A stretch of 64,000 nt of DNA. Source: Patiria pectinifera (lineage: Eukaryota > Echinodermata > Asteroidea > Valvatida > Asterinidae). The translations under genes and the position numbers were made by a program. The notes below the pieces were generated by a model. That model saw only the letters and a program-made list of their open reading frames with translations. It was not told the origin of the DNA and searched no databases. Position 1 is the stretch's first letter. Every line of letters begins with the position of its first letter. The stretch lies in assembly GCA_029964075.1 (NCBI GenBank), contig CM057144.1, positions 14,717,281 through 14,781,280 on the forward strand, in the 5' to 3' direction. Of the stretch, positions 37,501 to 50,407 are shown one piece after another.

Positions 37501-40500
37501 TAGTATCACAGTTTAGTATCACTTCTAGACGCCAAATCCCCCTTCAAAAAAGAGAAACTGAACAACAATTTTTGTCCTAGGCACAATTTGGAGATGCGGG
37601 ATCGAAACCCGTTTGCCCCAATAAACATCACCTCTCCAACTCCCCACCTATAATCTTGTCTAATTATATCCATAATAATCTCCGCAGACGATGCCAGGCC
37701 AAGATTCGCCCCGGAGATTGAAGTCAATTAAACCCCATAAACTGGTCCGGGCAAACATCGCCAGCGCACTCCGGTTCCATCGCAAGCGCACTTCCCGTAC
37801 ACACGGGTTCATCCAGAAATAAGCGCAGCCGGCAGCAATTTTTCTTCTTCTTCTGCAGCCGGCCAAGTACATAGGCCCTAGTTACCATAATACGCATGCG
37901 TAAAGCATATCACGTGATTGGAATAATATATCACGTGGTTTGAGATGAATCTATAAGGATCAGATTTCGTGGTGAATTCGTGGCCTATATAGTGGACACC
38001 ATAGGATACAACTTTTATTCTTACAATCTCTTTTTTTTCGAATTATGAATTAATCTTAAATCGTGTTCAATCAGTTCCTTTTGATGGGGGAAACAAAATC
38101 ACTTTTTATTTCATGGCTCTGTATTTTCGTTATTATGGCTCTGTGGGATTTTACTTTTAAAGGGAACCCAAAATCTAAGATCCATTCCTCTAACAAATGA
38201 CGCATACACATAATGTCATTGACTATTTACTCGGTGGCACAAAAAGGTGTTTGCAAGCCGTCAACGTATACGCATATTATAGAGCCCCCATCCGCGCCGT
38301 ATTAGAATATCGCGCAAAGCGTATAGGATTTGACGATGTGTGAAAACGTATAAATTAAACCCAGAAGTCATGATGTTCGGGCAATCTAGACCTGTCTTCG
38401 GCATGCCTGTCGCATCACCCCCCCCCCTCCCCCGTCCCTACCCAACGATCGACCGCCAACGCATATCCGCTTATGAAATCAACGGTCTGCGTGTAGTGGC
38501 CGCAGGATCAATACGTAACTGCATTTATACATAGGCATACAAATGGACATTTTTTTCTTATGACATATTTTTTTCTAACTTTTTTTGGGAATCTAATCGA
38601 CAGGGGAGGGAAGTACTCGGGGAAGGATCAACAATGATTCTTTGACTCTCTCCTGATGTTTGTCTTTTCTTCCGGATATACAGGAGGACCTTAAGATGGT
38701 AATGGGGGAGAAACACAAACATAAATCGGGCGGCGGAGGAAAGTGCGCAGTGTTGCCATAACAAGATAAGAATCGATTAGGTAGATGTTTAATTCAACAT
38801 AGGCGACTTAATTCGGAAGTTAAAAGTGAACAAATTGCTTGATCTTTTTTTTTAAATCCTGTTCTAAGATTCACAGAACACAGTTTTTCGAGGCTGCTTT
38901 TCACTTTTTAAGAATAAAACGTATATTTTGTAAAGTAGATTGTAGGAGAAATGTAGGAGATTTCCAACGATCAGTCAATTGCCTGATTTTGGGAAATGAA
39001 GGGTGCTATTGACAAAATCGTGTTTCATAAACAGTGAAAAACCATGGCATGTTTTTTTACTGTTTTTTTCCCCTTCAAAACGTGTATTATTTACTGAGCT
39101 CAACAGGTTAGTTGTTGGACATTCTTCTTTAGATTTCGAGTGGTGTTATCATTGGAAACGAACAAAATACACGAAAAGCAAGTATCCTATATACTTTTAA
39201 ATGGGCATTCCATTCAGAATTATATTTTTCGGGCGCCATAACAAAACAAGACAGACACACCCAGGCTTCCGGCTTGTCACGCCCCCATGGCAACACCCAT
39301 AGTGTATACTTACCACGTCATTGATCTGGCTCAGGTACAGCTCCGTGGTGATCAGAATGGGTGTGGTCTCGTTAACGACAGGCCGGACCACCTTGTTGTA
39401 TCGCTTCTTGTAAAAGATGTCATCGATGAGACGAAACTGCTCCTCGGACGCAATTGCCCCTGAAAAGAAACACATTGATGTTGGTGAAGTGTTAACAAAA
39501 TACAATCAAATGGTGATTGTACTAGGCCTGCACTCTTCAAGCAACACAGTCGAAATACTTGTTCTTCGAGTTCAGGTAAACGTGCATGAAAAGGAATAGT
39601 AGTTTATTTATGTGTCACACTATGGGGACGTGGTAATGTTGTAAACGCATGAGGCCCCCTGGGAGAAACCATTGTGCATGAAGCAACTGCCCCGTGACGG
39701 GTTATCTGAACAATAGCTAGCACAATGCTTTCGCCATTGAAGAGGGTCTTCGTGATAAAATTGATAGCGCGCCGGTATTGCACAGGCATGCACATCTCCA
39801 CTTTTGGACCCTGCAAGACTGTAAATAAACCTTGCCTGATTATCTTCCTCTTCATGGTATCCATACCAGTAGTTATGATACGAAAGCTAATGAAAACTTT
39901 TACCTTAAAGAGCTATGTAAGATTACCGACATGGAAACTAGAAGTCGCAGGAAACACCCGCCAATCTTACTTGATACTTGGTTGGTTCTTCTCCTAAGGA
40001 CTTTTGATGTCGTTAGGAGAAGATGTCCTAACGGGACTCCCACAAGGGAGTATAACTAGGAGGCCAGAAAAACACCGGGGCAAACCCCTTCTCTTAGCGA
40101 TAAGTGTGTTCTTTTACGTGCGTGAGGCCTCATACAACACACGGGACCACCGGCTTAACGTCCCACCCGAAGGACGAAGCAATAATGGTTAAGTGCCTTG
40201 CTTAAGGGCACAAGTGTCTGGGCCCGGGCTCGAACCCACGCCACTGTTGCCTCTAAAACACCAGAGCATGAGTCCGGTGCTCTTAACCGCTAGGCCATGA
40301 CTCTCCACAATTTGACTTTAGACTACAGATTCCCTTCCACCGCATTTGCAGTTGCACCCAGCTAATTCTCACTGCTTTATCAATGTTGTTCCTAGCACAT
40401 ACAAACCTCAGAATTTAATCAAGAGTCCGTCGATATGAAACAAAAATGAAAAGAAATCAAAAAGACACTGCGAACGGAATGCATTTTGAAAACAAAATTA

Positions 40501-41125
40501 TGAGAGTAACTTTAAGGAAAATCGAGATCAAGCACAGACTCGTAGCCAAGTCAACAGTGGAGGTGTTGGTAGGATTCCAACATTGTACAAGTCAAAGGCG
40601 AATAACACAATCTTCTCGCATATCCCCCAGTTGAAAGTTCGTTAAAATCCTTCTTATAGTGCATGTATGCAATAACATGTTGGAATATTGGCAACCTGTG
40701 TTCACCTTAAGACAAACAGGTGCAGGTGGAGGTCTATTTAGAGGGATTTATACCATTAATGTATTCTTTTTAATGCATGCAATTAGATCGTTCATGAGAA
40801 ACAGTTTTAATGTAAAACTCAAAGCGCACCTTAGGTAACTTTTCCGTTCTGTCCTGTCAACTGAATCAATTACTTTTGACTGAATAAAAAAATATGTACA
40901 ATTACTTTTCAGTACAGCTTGTATTGCCTCCAATATCGAACCAATTATTTGGTATAATCAGATCTCAGTCATTCATACCAATTTCAAGCAGTTCAAGTAG
41001 ATACGCAATTCTTGCTGTCAACAAACTGTTTGATTTGTAGTAGGGGAAAAACACATTCTTTTATAAATTAACTTACCCGTGGCGAAACAAATAACTGCAA
41101 ACGCGAGGCTCCAGAAGCTCGACAT
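28564..41125 (-). CDS. Nicotinic acetylcholine receptor alpha-type subunit
   Basis: Cation-selective pentameric ligand-gated channel subunit of the plasma membrane. Nine coding exons in transcript order: 41077-41125, 39314-39459, 34119-34163, 32483-32592, 31430-31683, 30783-31067, 30202-30350, 29257-29466 and 28564-28794. Phases agree; 492 residues, complete. Signal peptide [14 protein letters not shown]; extracellular [13 protein letters not shown] and WLPDTVLYN; Cys-loop [15 protein letters not shown] (about 152-166); loop C with vicinal cysteines [11 protein letters not shown] (about 212-222), the alpha-subunit mark. M1 lies at about 233-255. M2 contains [19 protein letters not shown], whose GEK entry is the cation-selective signature. 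M3 begins [16 protein letters not shown]. There is a roughly 100-residue M3-M4 loop, and M4 [17 protein letters not shown] near the C-terminus. M2 is close to vertebrate alpha7, but the alpha7/9 subclass cannot be set by eye. CC to YP spacing is one residue longer than in the alpha7 loop I recall. Large introns 1-3 and a pentanucleotide array in intron 4 make the gene about 12.5 kb. Confidence 0.93.
30655..30752 (+). mobile_element. tRNA-derived SINE, family A, copy 3 (degenerate)
   Basis: TTGGATCTCAGCTGGTAG, AAGGTCTATAATCCCGCTCC and ATATCTTTGTTAAACTT follow the order of family A. A further inverted fragment (GGAACCTGCGACCTAC) is at about 30530. Both lie in receptor intron 6. Confidence 0.5.
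31776..32385 (+). repeat. (GGGAT)n pentanucleotide array
   Basis: About 600 bases of GGGAT units with point variants, filling most of the 799-base receptor intron 4 (31684-32482). The receptor transcript carries the C-rich strand. Very long Ile-Pro-Ser-rich frames here are repeat artefacts. Confidence 0.97.
33818..33940. mobile_element. Small inverted-repeat element with telomere-like core
   Basis: ACCTATGTTCCGACA at about 33821 pairs with TGTCGGAACATAGG at about 33919. Between them is CCCTAATCCTAACCCTGACC, close to the CCCTAA telomere repeat. It lies in receptor intron 3. Confidence 0.6.
34164..39313. other. Receptor intron 2
   Basis: 5.15 kb between exons 2 and 3 of the receptor. Short repeats include (ATT)n near 35990, (GA)n near 36561 and a poly-G run at 37198-37211. 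A 175-residue plus-strand frame at 34366-34893 is hydrophobic and Arg-rich without a recognised domain. No other gene seen. Confidence 0.6.
39968..40308 (-). mobile_element. tRNA-derived SINE, family C, copy 2
   Basis: Reverse complement: CCTAGCGGTTAAGAGCACCG, GGGTTCGAGCCCGGGCCC, CACTTGTGCCCTTAAGCAAG, GTTTGCCCCGGTG. It includes a block around 40004-40035 with two copies of TAGGAGAAGATGTCC-like sequence that copy 1 lacks. It lies in receptor intron 1. Confidence 0.85.
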
Positions 41126-43588
41126 TATTTCCGACAGATAAATCTAGGAAAACAATCTCCGAGATTTGTCTTTTCTTTAATTTGGACGATGTCGTCTCAA
41201 CACGCTCACGCATCAACGTCTTCTTCTAGGCGCGTCTTGCAGGCATAGACTGAGATAATCTCTTCATTAAATCGGAGGATGTCTCCGAGTGGATCGTTCC
41301 ATTTGCATACGGGGGTTGCTGTCAATGCGAAGTAAATCAGCCGTTTAAGCGTAATGATTTTTCCCCTTTCTGTACAAAAACCCTACTGAATCTACACAAT
41401 TCTCTTGGCTAAACGGAGTTCTGCTTTTTGGGAGCACTTTTAATGGAAAGATAATATTTGCCTTTATTCTGTGGTAAACGGGAATGCATCATTGGCGTCA
41501 AGACTTATTTTGTCAGATAGAGGGCGCAATATTGGTTTAAGGGCATGGAGCAAATTCGAAAGAGGACCGGTGTCATATGAAATTTCGACTCCTTTGAAAT
41601 CTGGTTTTTTTATCCCATATTTATTTCTCCCTTGAAATCTGGTATTTTATCCCATATTTATTTCTAGACATCGGGAAATCGGTTTCAATTATCTTGAAAC
41701 GATTTCATATCGAGAAACGATTTTAAGATATCTGTCAATGATTCAGAGATACCATGCATGGGGCGTCGCCAGGATTTTTTCTGGAGGCGGGTAAAGCTCT
41801 CACCAGAAAGCAGCGAAGGGAGAAATCACCGGCCGTGGAAAAATCGAAAGGGGAAGGGGTGCTAGACATCAATCAGCGCTTTGTTCAAGACGAGGATACC
41901 TAGGCCTATTGTATAAAGCCGCATTTTAGGCCCCTTTCAGCCGGGGGCGTTTTGCCCACCCCACCCCCACTGACACCCCTGCCGGACGCCCATGTTGAAA
42001 TTTTCGTCTTCTATTTTTCTGGCTTTCCAGGGGGTGGGGGAGTGTGGGGGAGGGGAGTGCCCCTTGCCCCCCTCCTCCACGACGCTCTTGATATCATTAA
42101 TTGTATTTCAAGATACCTCTAAATGCTTTTTTGAAATGCATTTAGAAGTAATGACATCGTTGATGCGAATAAAATGTCACCGATGCGCGCTATGGTCTCT
42201 CGCGCACACACGGGAAATATCGACCAGGTCAACACACAAAAACAATTCCAATAAAAGCTCCGATAAATCAGAAGTCACCAGCGCTCTTGAATGAGGAGGT
42301 GGGTACCAACGAATGTTATATTTACTCTATGAGGGCGCTATATGTCGCCTGGTTCCTACCCTCCAGCAAATGGCAGCATGCACATGGCCACTCTGGGACT
42401 CCGTAGTACAGTTTGTGCCAATTGATGGCGCTGTTCATGGTTGCCGATAAGTTAGAACATTCTATTGTTAATTATAAAGTGATGTTAATGCCGTTAAATT
42501 TATCCCTCAAAGTCATCCCATAAGTTCGTGAAAGTTATCTTTAGTTAGTTAGTCGCACCACGAGTTTATAGATCATCATACCCCCAGCTTAGTAAGTACA
42601 TATTGTGAATTTGAGGGCTATTTTCGAACCACATGTTTCAGAAATTTCGGTAGATCTTCCCCATGCACTATTGTTTGGTTTGCACATGACATGTAAATTG
42701 TGATGCCCATCTGCCCATGTTATTAAGTGCTTTGTTAAATAGTGTTTATTAATTGGTCCATAAAATTAACTGTGATTTATCTATTTACTGCAAGTTTTTT
42801 TTTTGAAGGTGAACAGTGTTTATTTCTTCATGAAAAATTCTTTATTACTGTGCTTATTGTCTCAAATAATTCACAGACTTTACATATACTTCATGTATTA
42901 TTTAAATGCTCATGGTAGTTTATTATGTACTTCATTTCAGCAAAACCTTCCTACACCCCCTTTGTGAAATATCTGTTCCGTCAACTTCCAATCTTTAACC
43001 CTTTGTGAAACCATTCCGTCCACCAATCGACCAACCTGCAAACCTCAGACCTTACTACTTCACATTTGCAAACCGGACATTCCTTTGAGAAATCTTCATC
43101 CATAAACTTGCAGCAGTCATCAGTTTATTTCAAGTTACTGCAATTCTACCACCTAAGTATTTACATAATTCTGCATAATTAACTGTATTCACCAATCAAT
43201 GACTTGAATTAAACCAATCAAAACTAATCAAGGAAGTGTGATTGTACAATGGGACTTTAATACTTGCACCTCATTACCACTCAATCCAGCTGCAGCTGTA
43301 GTTGGATACATACGTTTTCACGTCCTGAACTATGGTTCAGTTTTTTTTTTTGATAACCACTGTCCACCAATTACTCTGAGTCCACTGAAGGTATAGTGTG
43401 ACATTTCAACGTCACATTGGGCATCAGACTTTAAATTGGTATCCATTTTCATCGCTATAGAGGCCAGAAGTATGCAGCGACAAACCTGGAGTGTTATGTT
43501 AAAAGCACCAACATGGCTGTTTGGGTGACCACTGTTAGCCAATGTGGTAGGTCAATTGACGTTGAGTAAATTTTTGGTTCGGTTGTCA
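41126..43588. other. Intergenic region between the receptor and TRIM genes
   Basis: Upstream side of the receptor gene and downstream of the TRIM stop. G-rich/C-rich repetitive sequence at about 41760-42090 (runs such as GGGGGTGGGG), two AGAGGGCGC-type motifs (41519, 42331) and otherwise AT-rich DNA. No gene and no clear promoter element seen. Confidence 0.55.
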
Positions 43589-46500
43589 TCACACCTTGAA
43601 GACCTTAACTGCTTCGTTCCCGTAGTCCACCACGACCACCTTACCATGGTCCGTGACGGCCACCCCTAACGGGTACTGCAGGGTATCTGCATCGCTGTCC
43701 AACCTCCGCAGGAACCGGCCCTGCTGGTCGAACATGAGCACCCGGTTGTTCCAGTCGTTGCAGACGATGATGTTGTCGTGGCGGTCCACGGCCAGCCCCG
43801 TCGGGTACCGGAGCTGGGCCTCCCCTTCGCCAGTCGAGCTGAAGGCCGCCAGGAACTCCCCGTCTGGATCGAAGATCTGGACCCGATGGTTCTCCCGGTC
43901 AGAGATGACGATCTCGTCTCGGCTGTTCACGCCGATGGCGATGGGACAGCGGAACTCGCCCGTGGCTTTGCCGTACCCGCCGATGTCTTTACGGTAGCGG
44001 AAGGCACTGAGGTATTCAAATAAAAGCAATGTTTAATCTTTGTTCAAGACGGATTTTTTTTTATTGTAGTCCTTTAGCAGTCATGAGGCGCAATTCAATA
44101 CGATGCGTCCCATCAAACCTTGTCATAAAGTCCACCTTTATTTTTCTCATTTAAACCTCACGAAATGTGACCTCATGAAATTTGCTTTGCTTTCCGAGAG
44201 ATGTCCAATATACTCTGCTAGGGAATGGCAGGCGACACAGAAATAATATGCTTATCTAAATTCCCGTCTTGAGCCAAGACTACAATGTAGTGTGAAATGC
44301 ACAGGTGGCGCTGTTCAAATAAATGTTTCCTTTAATAGAAATATATATTTGAAGTGGTTTATGTCGAGAATAGGAGTCACGATCCGTATATTTGTGATTA
44401 TGTTCGGTATACAATCTTCGGGATGATGTGACAGCCTACCGACACTCCCTGTCGAACAGTTGGAAGTAGGCCTACAACCCAATCCCATCCCCGGAATAAT
44501 AGGTGCCAATGTTAGACTTTAGAGCTTGGGCCTACCTGTCGTAGAAGTGAATGCAGTGTGTGCCATGGTCGGCGATGAGAATGTTACCGATGCTATTGAC
44601 CGACACTCCGCAGGGCCGGCGGAGTTCGCTCGCACCGAAGCGACGCAAGAGCTGGCCGTCACGGGTACACAGCAACACCTGGTACGGTACAGAATTGAGA
44701 GGCATCGATTTAGCTTCGTGTCACACCCACTTTTCGGGTTATAACGAATTAACAGAGGTTTAGAGGCAATTGAGTGCAAGGTTTTGCGCTTCCAATTTGC
44801 GCAACACGTCCAAGGGTTCCTTTTCTATAAGGTCGATTTTTATTCACACGTGCAATTGAAACGTTACCAATGCCGTTTCTGGAACGGGCGTCAAAAGCTA
44901 GAGCTATACGTCTTTACCATGTGCAAAGTTAACGTAGTTGTTATTTGCGCACATCAGTACATATAGCTACAGACAATAGATTCGCAGGTGGCCTAATTGT
45001 GGGTTTGGGGGTATACACTGAAGTGAACAATGCCTTCACCAACCCCGCTAAATTAAATTCGGCATTTAAACCAAATTTCCTATTTGAAATTTAATTTAAA
45101 AAAAGGCATACTTGTTTATTGATGTGATCTGTGACGAGAATGTTCTCCTCATCTCCAACCAACGTAAGTCCAAGCGGCTCGAACTTGCTGGGGAAATTGG
45201 GAAAGTTCAACTGCTTCCGGTGGTTACCGTTCAGGTCAAAGATCCGGATGCAGTTATTTCCGGTGTCGGCGACAAAGACGTCCCCGTTACGCGCCGATAC
45301 GGCCACGCCCCAGGGCTCCCGTAGTCGCGTGATGCAGCCGCCCGCTCCGAACTCCAGGACCTTGCGGGCTGGTCGGTGCACGGCGACGTCGAAGGGACTG
45401 TCTATGATCTGCCGGCCGAAGACTGCCACGAAGAGCCTGTGGCGCCCTTCGCCATTGGAGCGAAACACGATGTCGTAGGTCCCATCCTCGTTGTCTTTGA
45501 CCCTGGCCAGTCCCACCTCGTCGGCTGGGGAGCAGAGTTTAGCGCTGACTGAGGCACCGCCAGCCTCAACATTGTTGCCGGATGCATCCCGGGTTTCCAG
45601 GCAGACGCAGGCATCCTCGCCGACAAGGACATCCCGGGGGAGCTCCCCCTCCGGTTTGAGCACGGACCTCGAAGCGATAGCCGGATGACACTCGATGTGC
45701 CCAAGCACGGAGGACCGGCTCAGTTCCAGTCGACCGCAGGCGAAGCCGATGTGGCCGTTTTCCTCGAGTGTTGTTGTGATATCAACGTCGATGGCCTCCT
45801 CCAGTTTGCAAGTGGTCTCTCTGTTGACGAACAGGAGTGCCGTGTCGTTTCCCTCGGTGAGAAGATTCTCAGTGACGCTGCAGACACTGCTGGTCTTATC
45901 CAAGACCTTAGAACAAACACAAACACATCTTAATTCACAGAATCCCCTGCTGTCATATAGAACAATTACAAAATTGAAGGTCCTAGTACAGCAGGAAACT
46001 TTCAATAAATGAAATACATAGTATCGGGATAAGGTGTTACTGTTTAATGGTTTCCCTTTATGTAGAGGCTCCCTTTCCCGTTGTTCCATTATGTGCACAT
46101 TTTGTAACAAATGCTCCCTTTGCAGTTATCTCGAATTCAACCAGTACAACTTTTACTTCAATTTTTTTTATCGATGATTCGACCTGCAGGATCTATTTTT
46201 AGTACAGCAGAGAGGGAAATCAAGGAGCTTTAATTTTGAGTGATCTCATTATTTTATACCTTAGCAAACTCCCTGGATGAGAAAGGGGTTTTAAAAACAT
46301 AAAAACAAATTTAGCAAGGTGGGACAGAAATATGTAAAGCTTTACTTTGTTGATTCAGAATGAACAAGCTTATCATTTCAACAATAATTGAAGATACAAA
46401 CAATCCCCTCACATTATACCCCATTCTACCTGTTGTAAGAGTTCTGTCTCAGTGTTCAGTGCCTCCCTCCTTGCCGTGTAGCACTGGTTCAGTTCATCCA

Positions 46501-47299
46501 GAGCTTCTTGCTCGTATCTCGCCAGGGTCTCAGCTAGACTCTCCGCTCTGTCCTGGATCAGGGCCTCTGCCCGGTTACGATTCAGCTGCAACTGTCGGTT
46601 CGTCTCCTTCAGGACGGCCAGGTTGTCCCGGAGTGTCTCCAGGCGGCCCTTCGCTCGCTCCACCAGCTGGCCAAGGATCCCCCGCCGCTGCTGGGCCGCC
46701 TCCTGCCGCTTTCGGTGCTTGTGCCTGGGAGGCCGGTGGCTAGTGGCCCGGCACCGGTAACATATGGGAACATCGCAGGTCTCGCAATACAGCTCGAACT
46801 GCTCGCGGTCGTGGTTGGCGCAGTACTTGGCGCTGTTGTCCAGGGAGTCCAGGCGAACCAGCATGCCGCTGGTCTGGTACTCATCCACCGTGGTCAACCG
46901 GTGGCTGCGAGTCATCCGAAGCCGGCGGTGGGCGTTGGCGCAGTCAACGCAGAGGAACTCGCTGCAGTCGAAGCAGTGGTAGGCCGCCTCGCTGTCACAC
47001 CCGTGGCAGGACGGGGCGCTGGACGACACCCGCCGCTTCTGCTTGATGAAATCGATGATGCCGTTCACGAAGAAGTTGTCCGGGAGGGAGGCCACTCCTC
47101 CTTCACGCATGGGGTACTCCATGCGGCAGATTGGACACGAGAGCTTGCCATCATTCTGGTTGATCCACAGCTCTAGGCAGCTGGCGCAGAAGGTGTGCTG
47201 ACAGGAGAGAACCTTGGGTTTCTTCAGGCGGTCTATACATAGCGGGCACTGCAAAAATTGTCGATCCAACTCCTCAGCTCGTAGAACGTTGGTCGCCAT
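43589..47299 (-). CDS. TRIM-NHL protein (TRIM2/3/71-like)
   Basis: Likely RING E3 ubiquitin ligase with a beta-propeller that in relatives binds RNA or protein partners in the cytoplasm. Coding exons in transcript order: 46430-47299, 45112-45906, 44536-44678 and 43589-44006; phases agree; 741 residues. RING finger: Cys18, 21, 33, His35, Cys38, 41, 55, 58 (C3HC4). A first zinc-binding B-box-like segment is at about 98-137 (CHGCDSEAAYHCFDCSEFLC). A typical B-box2 is at about 160-200 (YCANHDREQFELYCETCDVP), then a coiled coil to about 290. A filamin/ABP280 repeat is at about 368-468, with DNEDGTYDI and DSPFDVAV. Six NHL repeats follow, for example PWGVAVSARNGDVFVADTG and YPTGLAVDRHDNIIVCN. The ATG is in AAGATGG context; a 3' splice site at 47322-47324 begins this exon at 47321, so the 5' leader is spliced. 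The two B-boxes plus filamin and NHL fit the TRIM71 layout; the length fits TRIM2/3. I do not choose between them. Confidence 0.92.
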
Positions 47300-50200
47300 C
47301 TTGGATTAGGAGCTTGACTTCCTGAAATGTACAAAGAACACAGTAGAGTACAGTTAGAATAGAGAAAATGAAAACAGAGTGTAAGTGCTGGAAGTAACGC
47401 TGCACAAGAGTCTACCAATCACCAAAGCTTTTTCTTCTCCAAACAATTTTGTTTTACTCATGACATGAAGACAGTTACCGGTGCGTTGTGGTCTAATTGA
47501 GGTGACAAATTAAGAACTTGCCACAGTAAACGTATACCAAATATCAGTTTCGGACCCAACTAGGCGACACGGTTCGCGCCACTCGGCATAGGCTCTAGGT
47601 AGGGCTACTCTAGCATGCCTGACTACAACTCAAAGTGCTATGGACCAGATACCAGAGAAAACATGGTTGACTTCTGTACATTTGATGATTACATGCACCC
47701 AGAGAGCACCGCCATCCGGATCAGCCAATTAACGTGGCTGCACATTATCATCCGAACGTAATTGTCGCACACACCCAATGTTCAATACCAACGAACTAAC
47801 TACATGTACCTAACATCAAACTAATAGGCTTTCCGGGTTGGCCTGTTGTCTGCGCGACTCCTTATTCCGATAGTCTTCTTCAAAAGAAAAACAATCTCTC
47901 CGCGTGAATCATTTTGAATGATAAAGATATGATGTTAACACCGAAGTATTTTAATAGGCAGCAGCAGCCGGCCTGAATCATCGCCTGCCCCTGCGGTAGG
48001 ATGTTTCTATGCTGAGCGTACCGATGGCTCATCATCACCGGCTGGAAGCCATTCGGTCCAGCAGTCCCGTGGGGCAGTTTGCCGTCCCGTCTCCCGGTAA
48101 CTGTCCTCCCCACATCCTCAGACCGTGGTGAGAGACTAGACGGTGATGAAGATTGCAATCTATTCGAATCTGCTCACTAAAAAGAAGTCGAATATTAACG
48201 GACCAATCATAAGGGATAGGCATTGTCTTTAAACTTCTTCCTTTAAAAATGACAACTTTTTTGTTTACATAACTATCGCTTTTCGTGTTTGAAGAACCAC
48301 TACGTTGGAAGTATTTGACATTACTGTAATATGTGCTGTCGAATTGGTTTGAGTGGACTAACGTTGATCCCGTCCAAAAGGTCGTTTTACCCATTGGCGT
48401 GCATTTGTTTTCGTTCAACAAATCGATTGGACAACAGACTTGTATGTCTGGGAGGGTGTAAGTTTTATGCATACCTACGAAGGAGAAGTTTTGCCTATAA
48501 ACAGCGAGAGCTAACAGGGATTTTTTTCCGGTAGCTCAATCTGATTTTAGACTTATGACAGAAACCACATTAATAGTGACAGCCTTTGCCTTCATGGTTT
48601 GCGCGCTAGTGTAAGTCGGTACTGTTTCGCAATCTGATCTCACAGAGAGATATTTTTCAAAGAAATGTCGACAAGGGGTACATAATTTCCAAGCACGTTG
48701 CCTTACAATTTATGTTAAATCCTACTGACTTACAATCATTGTATTAAAATTATGATTAGTCTCGTGCCGAACCATCGTGAGCAACAAGACATGTGAGATA
48801 TTTGACGGGTCAAGCATGTGCTAGGCGCTGTCGTCAGCGATAATTTCGGCGCTGGCGAATGTGATAAGCTCCTGTCGTTTGCTCGTTCCCGGCCGTGCCG
48901 CTGACATTCTGCTGTTCTTGATTAATGAGGTGTTTGGAGAAACACTTGGGCAAGTGAAAACTCGTTGTCTCTTTAATACTGGCTGAATGTATCTATAATT
49001 TTGGCAAACCGTACAATAATCGTCGCCGTTTTGACGAAGTGGCGAATCCGTCCCAAACCGAGATTTTAAGCAATCTCAGATTTTCGGATATTCTAACATT
49101 TCACGATGTCCGCTACATGATTACCAACTTTCGTTTTGACGAAGTCTCATTGATTTTACACGTGGGCTTAGATTAGACACAACCGAAGAAAAAAACCCAA
49201 AAAAACCACCAAACACCCCCCCCCAAAAAAAACCCAACAAAATTATAATGTTTGTTGCTTTTAAAAGTGATTTAATTATATTACCAAAAAAACTTGATGT
49301 ATGTTTATGCGCGCATCGCATAGACCAATTAATTACATGCCAATAAATCACATTGTGAATTAATGATAAACAAGAACAAGTAATAATTTTTCCGGGTCTA
49401 ATGCCGGCCTGCTTTATGTTTACGTCATATCGTTGACCCGTAAATCATGTTTTGAATTACCGTGATAAACTTAGAAGTGGCTTGGATGATATTCGCTTTC
49501 GCGCGCTGGCAAGAGACGGGGAATCTGAAGAATGCGGCGCGCGCTAGCAATGTCCGGGCCGAGCACATGTGCACTGCGCCAACTAAAAAACGCTAACATG
49601 AACCCATACGGCTGTTCCGTGTCGTGATATTATATTATTTTGTACATGGGTGATAATGACAATAATAAGAGCACATTTATAACGCGCACTATCTCTGGAA
49701 ACCATTCAAAGGCGCCGGATGAGATGCAAGAAAAAACCTCCGTTGGTAGAAAAAGCCTGCATAAACACATGGGTATTTCTAAATGACACGATTTTGTTTC
49801 TTGACACGATTTTGTTTCTTGACTACAAAATAAAGTAACTGCAAAACATTTGGTGTAAATATAACACCATTTGGTATCTGTACAGGACAACACCAGGAAA
49901 ATTTAACACCAGATAGAAAATGATGGTGTTAAATTTAACACCGCTGATTTAGCAGCGTACAGCTACAGGTAACTACTTGAACAGGACACTCTCTTTGCCT
50001 TTTTCGCCCGGGGAGGCTGGGGGCATTCCCCCCGAAGAAAAACGAATACAAAAGAGAACGAGAACACGAACAAAAATATAAAACTGGCGAAGTCAATATA
50101 TTTAACACCATGAGCGTCGGGGCTGGGGTGGAGGTTCAAGGTTGAGGCAGGCAAACCCCCCCCCCCCTCCCCATCGCTTCTAGCATGATGCTTCTGGTGA

Positions 50201-50407
50201 GTACGTTCCACTGCAGTCTGTGTTCATTCTTATTAATTAACTTTTAATTCCGGGACTGATGTAGAATTGGGAAGAATCAAGAAGTCCCCCATTTGAATAA
50301 GGGTTTTTAAAAAGTTGAGAAACTCCATGCACAATGTGGAATTGTGCATGACGACCATCTTACATGTTAATATGATTATATTACAGTAACAATGAATGTA
50401 CGCGAGA

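Noticed and set aside
46409..47176. Long plus-strand frames opposite the TRIM gene
   Set aside because: Shadow frames of the GC-rich RING/B-box exon.
48035..48472. 145-residue minus-strand frame as a gene
   Set aside because: No recognisable motif, no splice-linked neighbours, composition like surrounding DNA.
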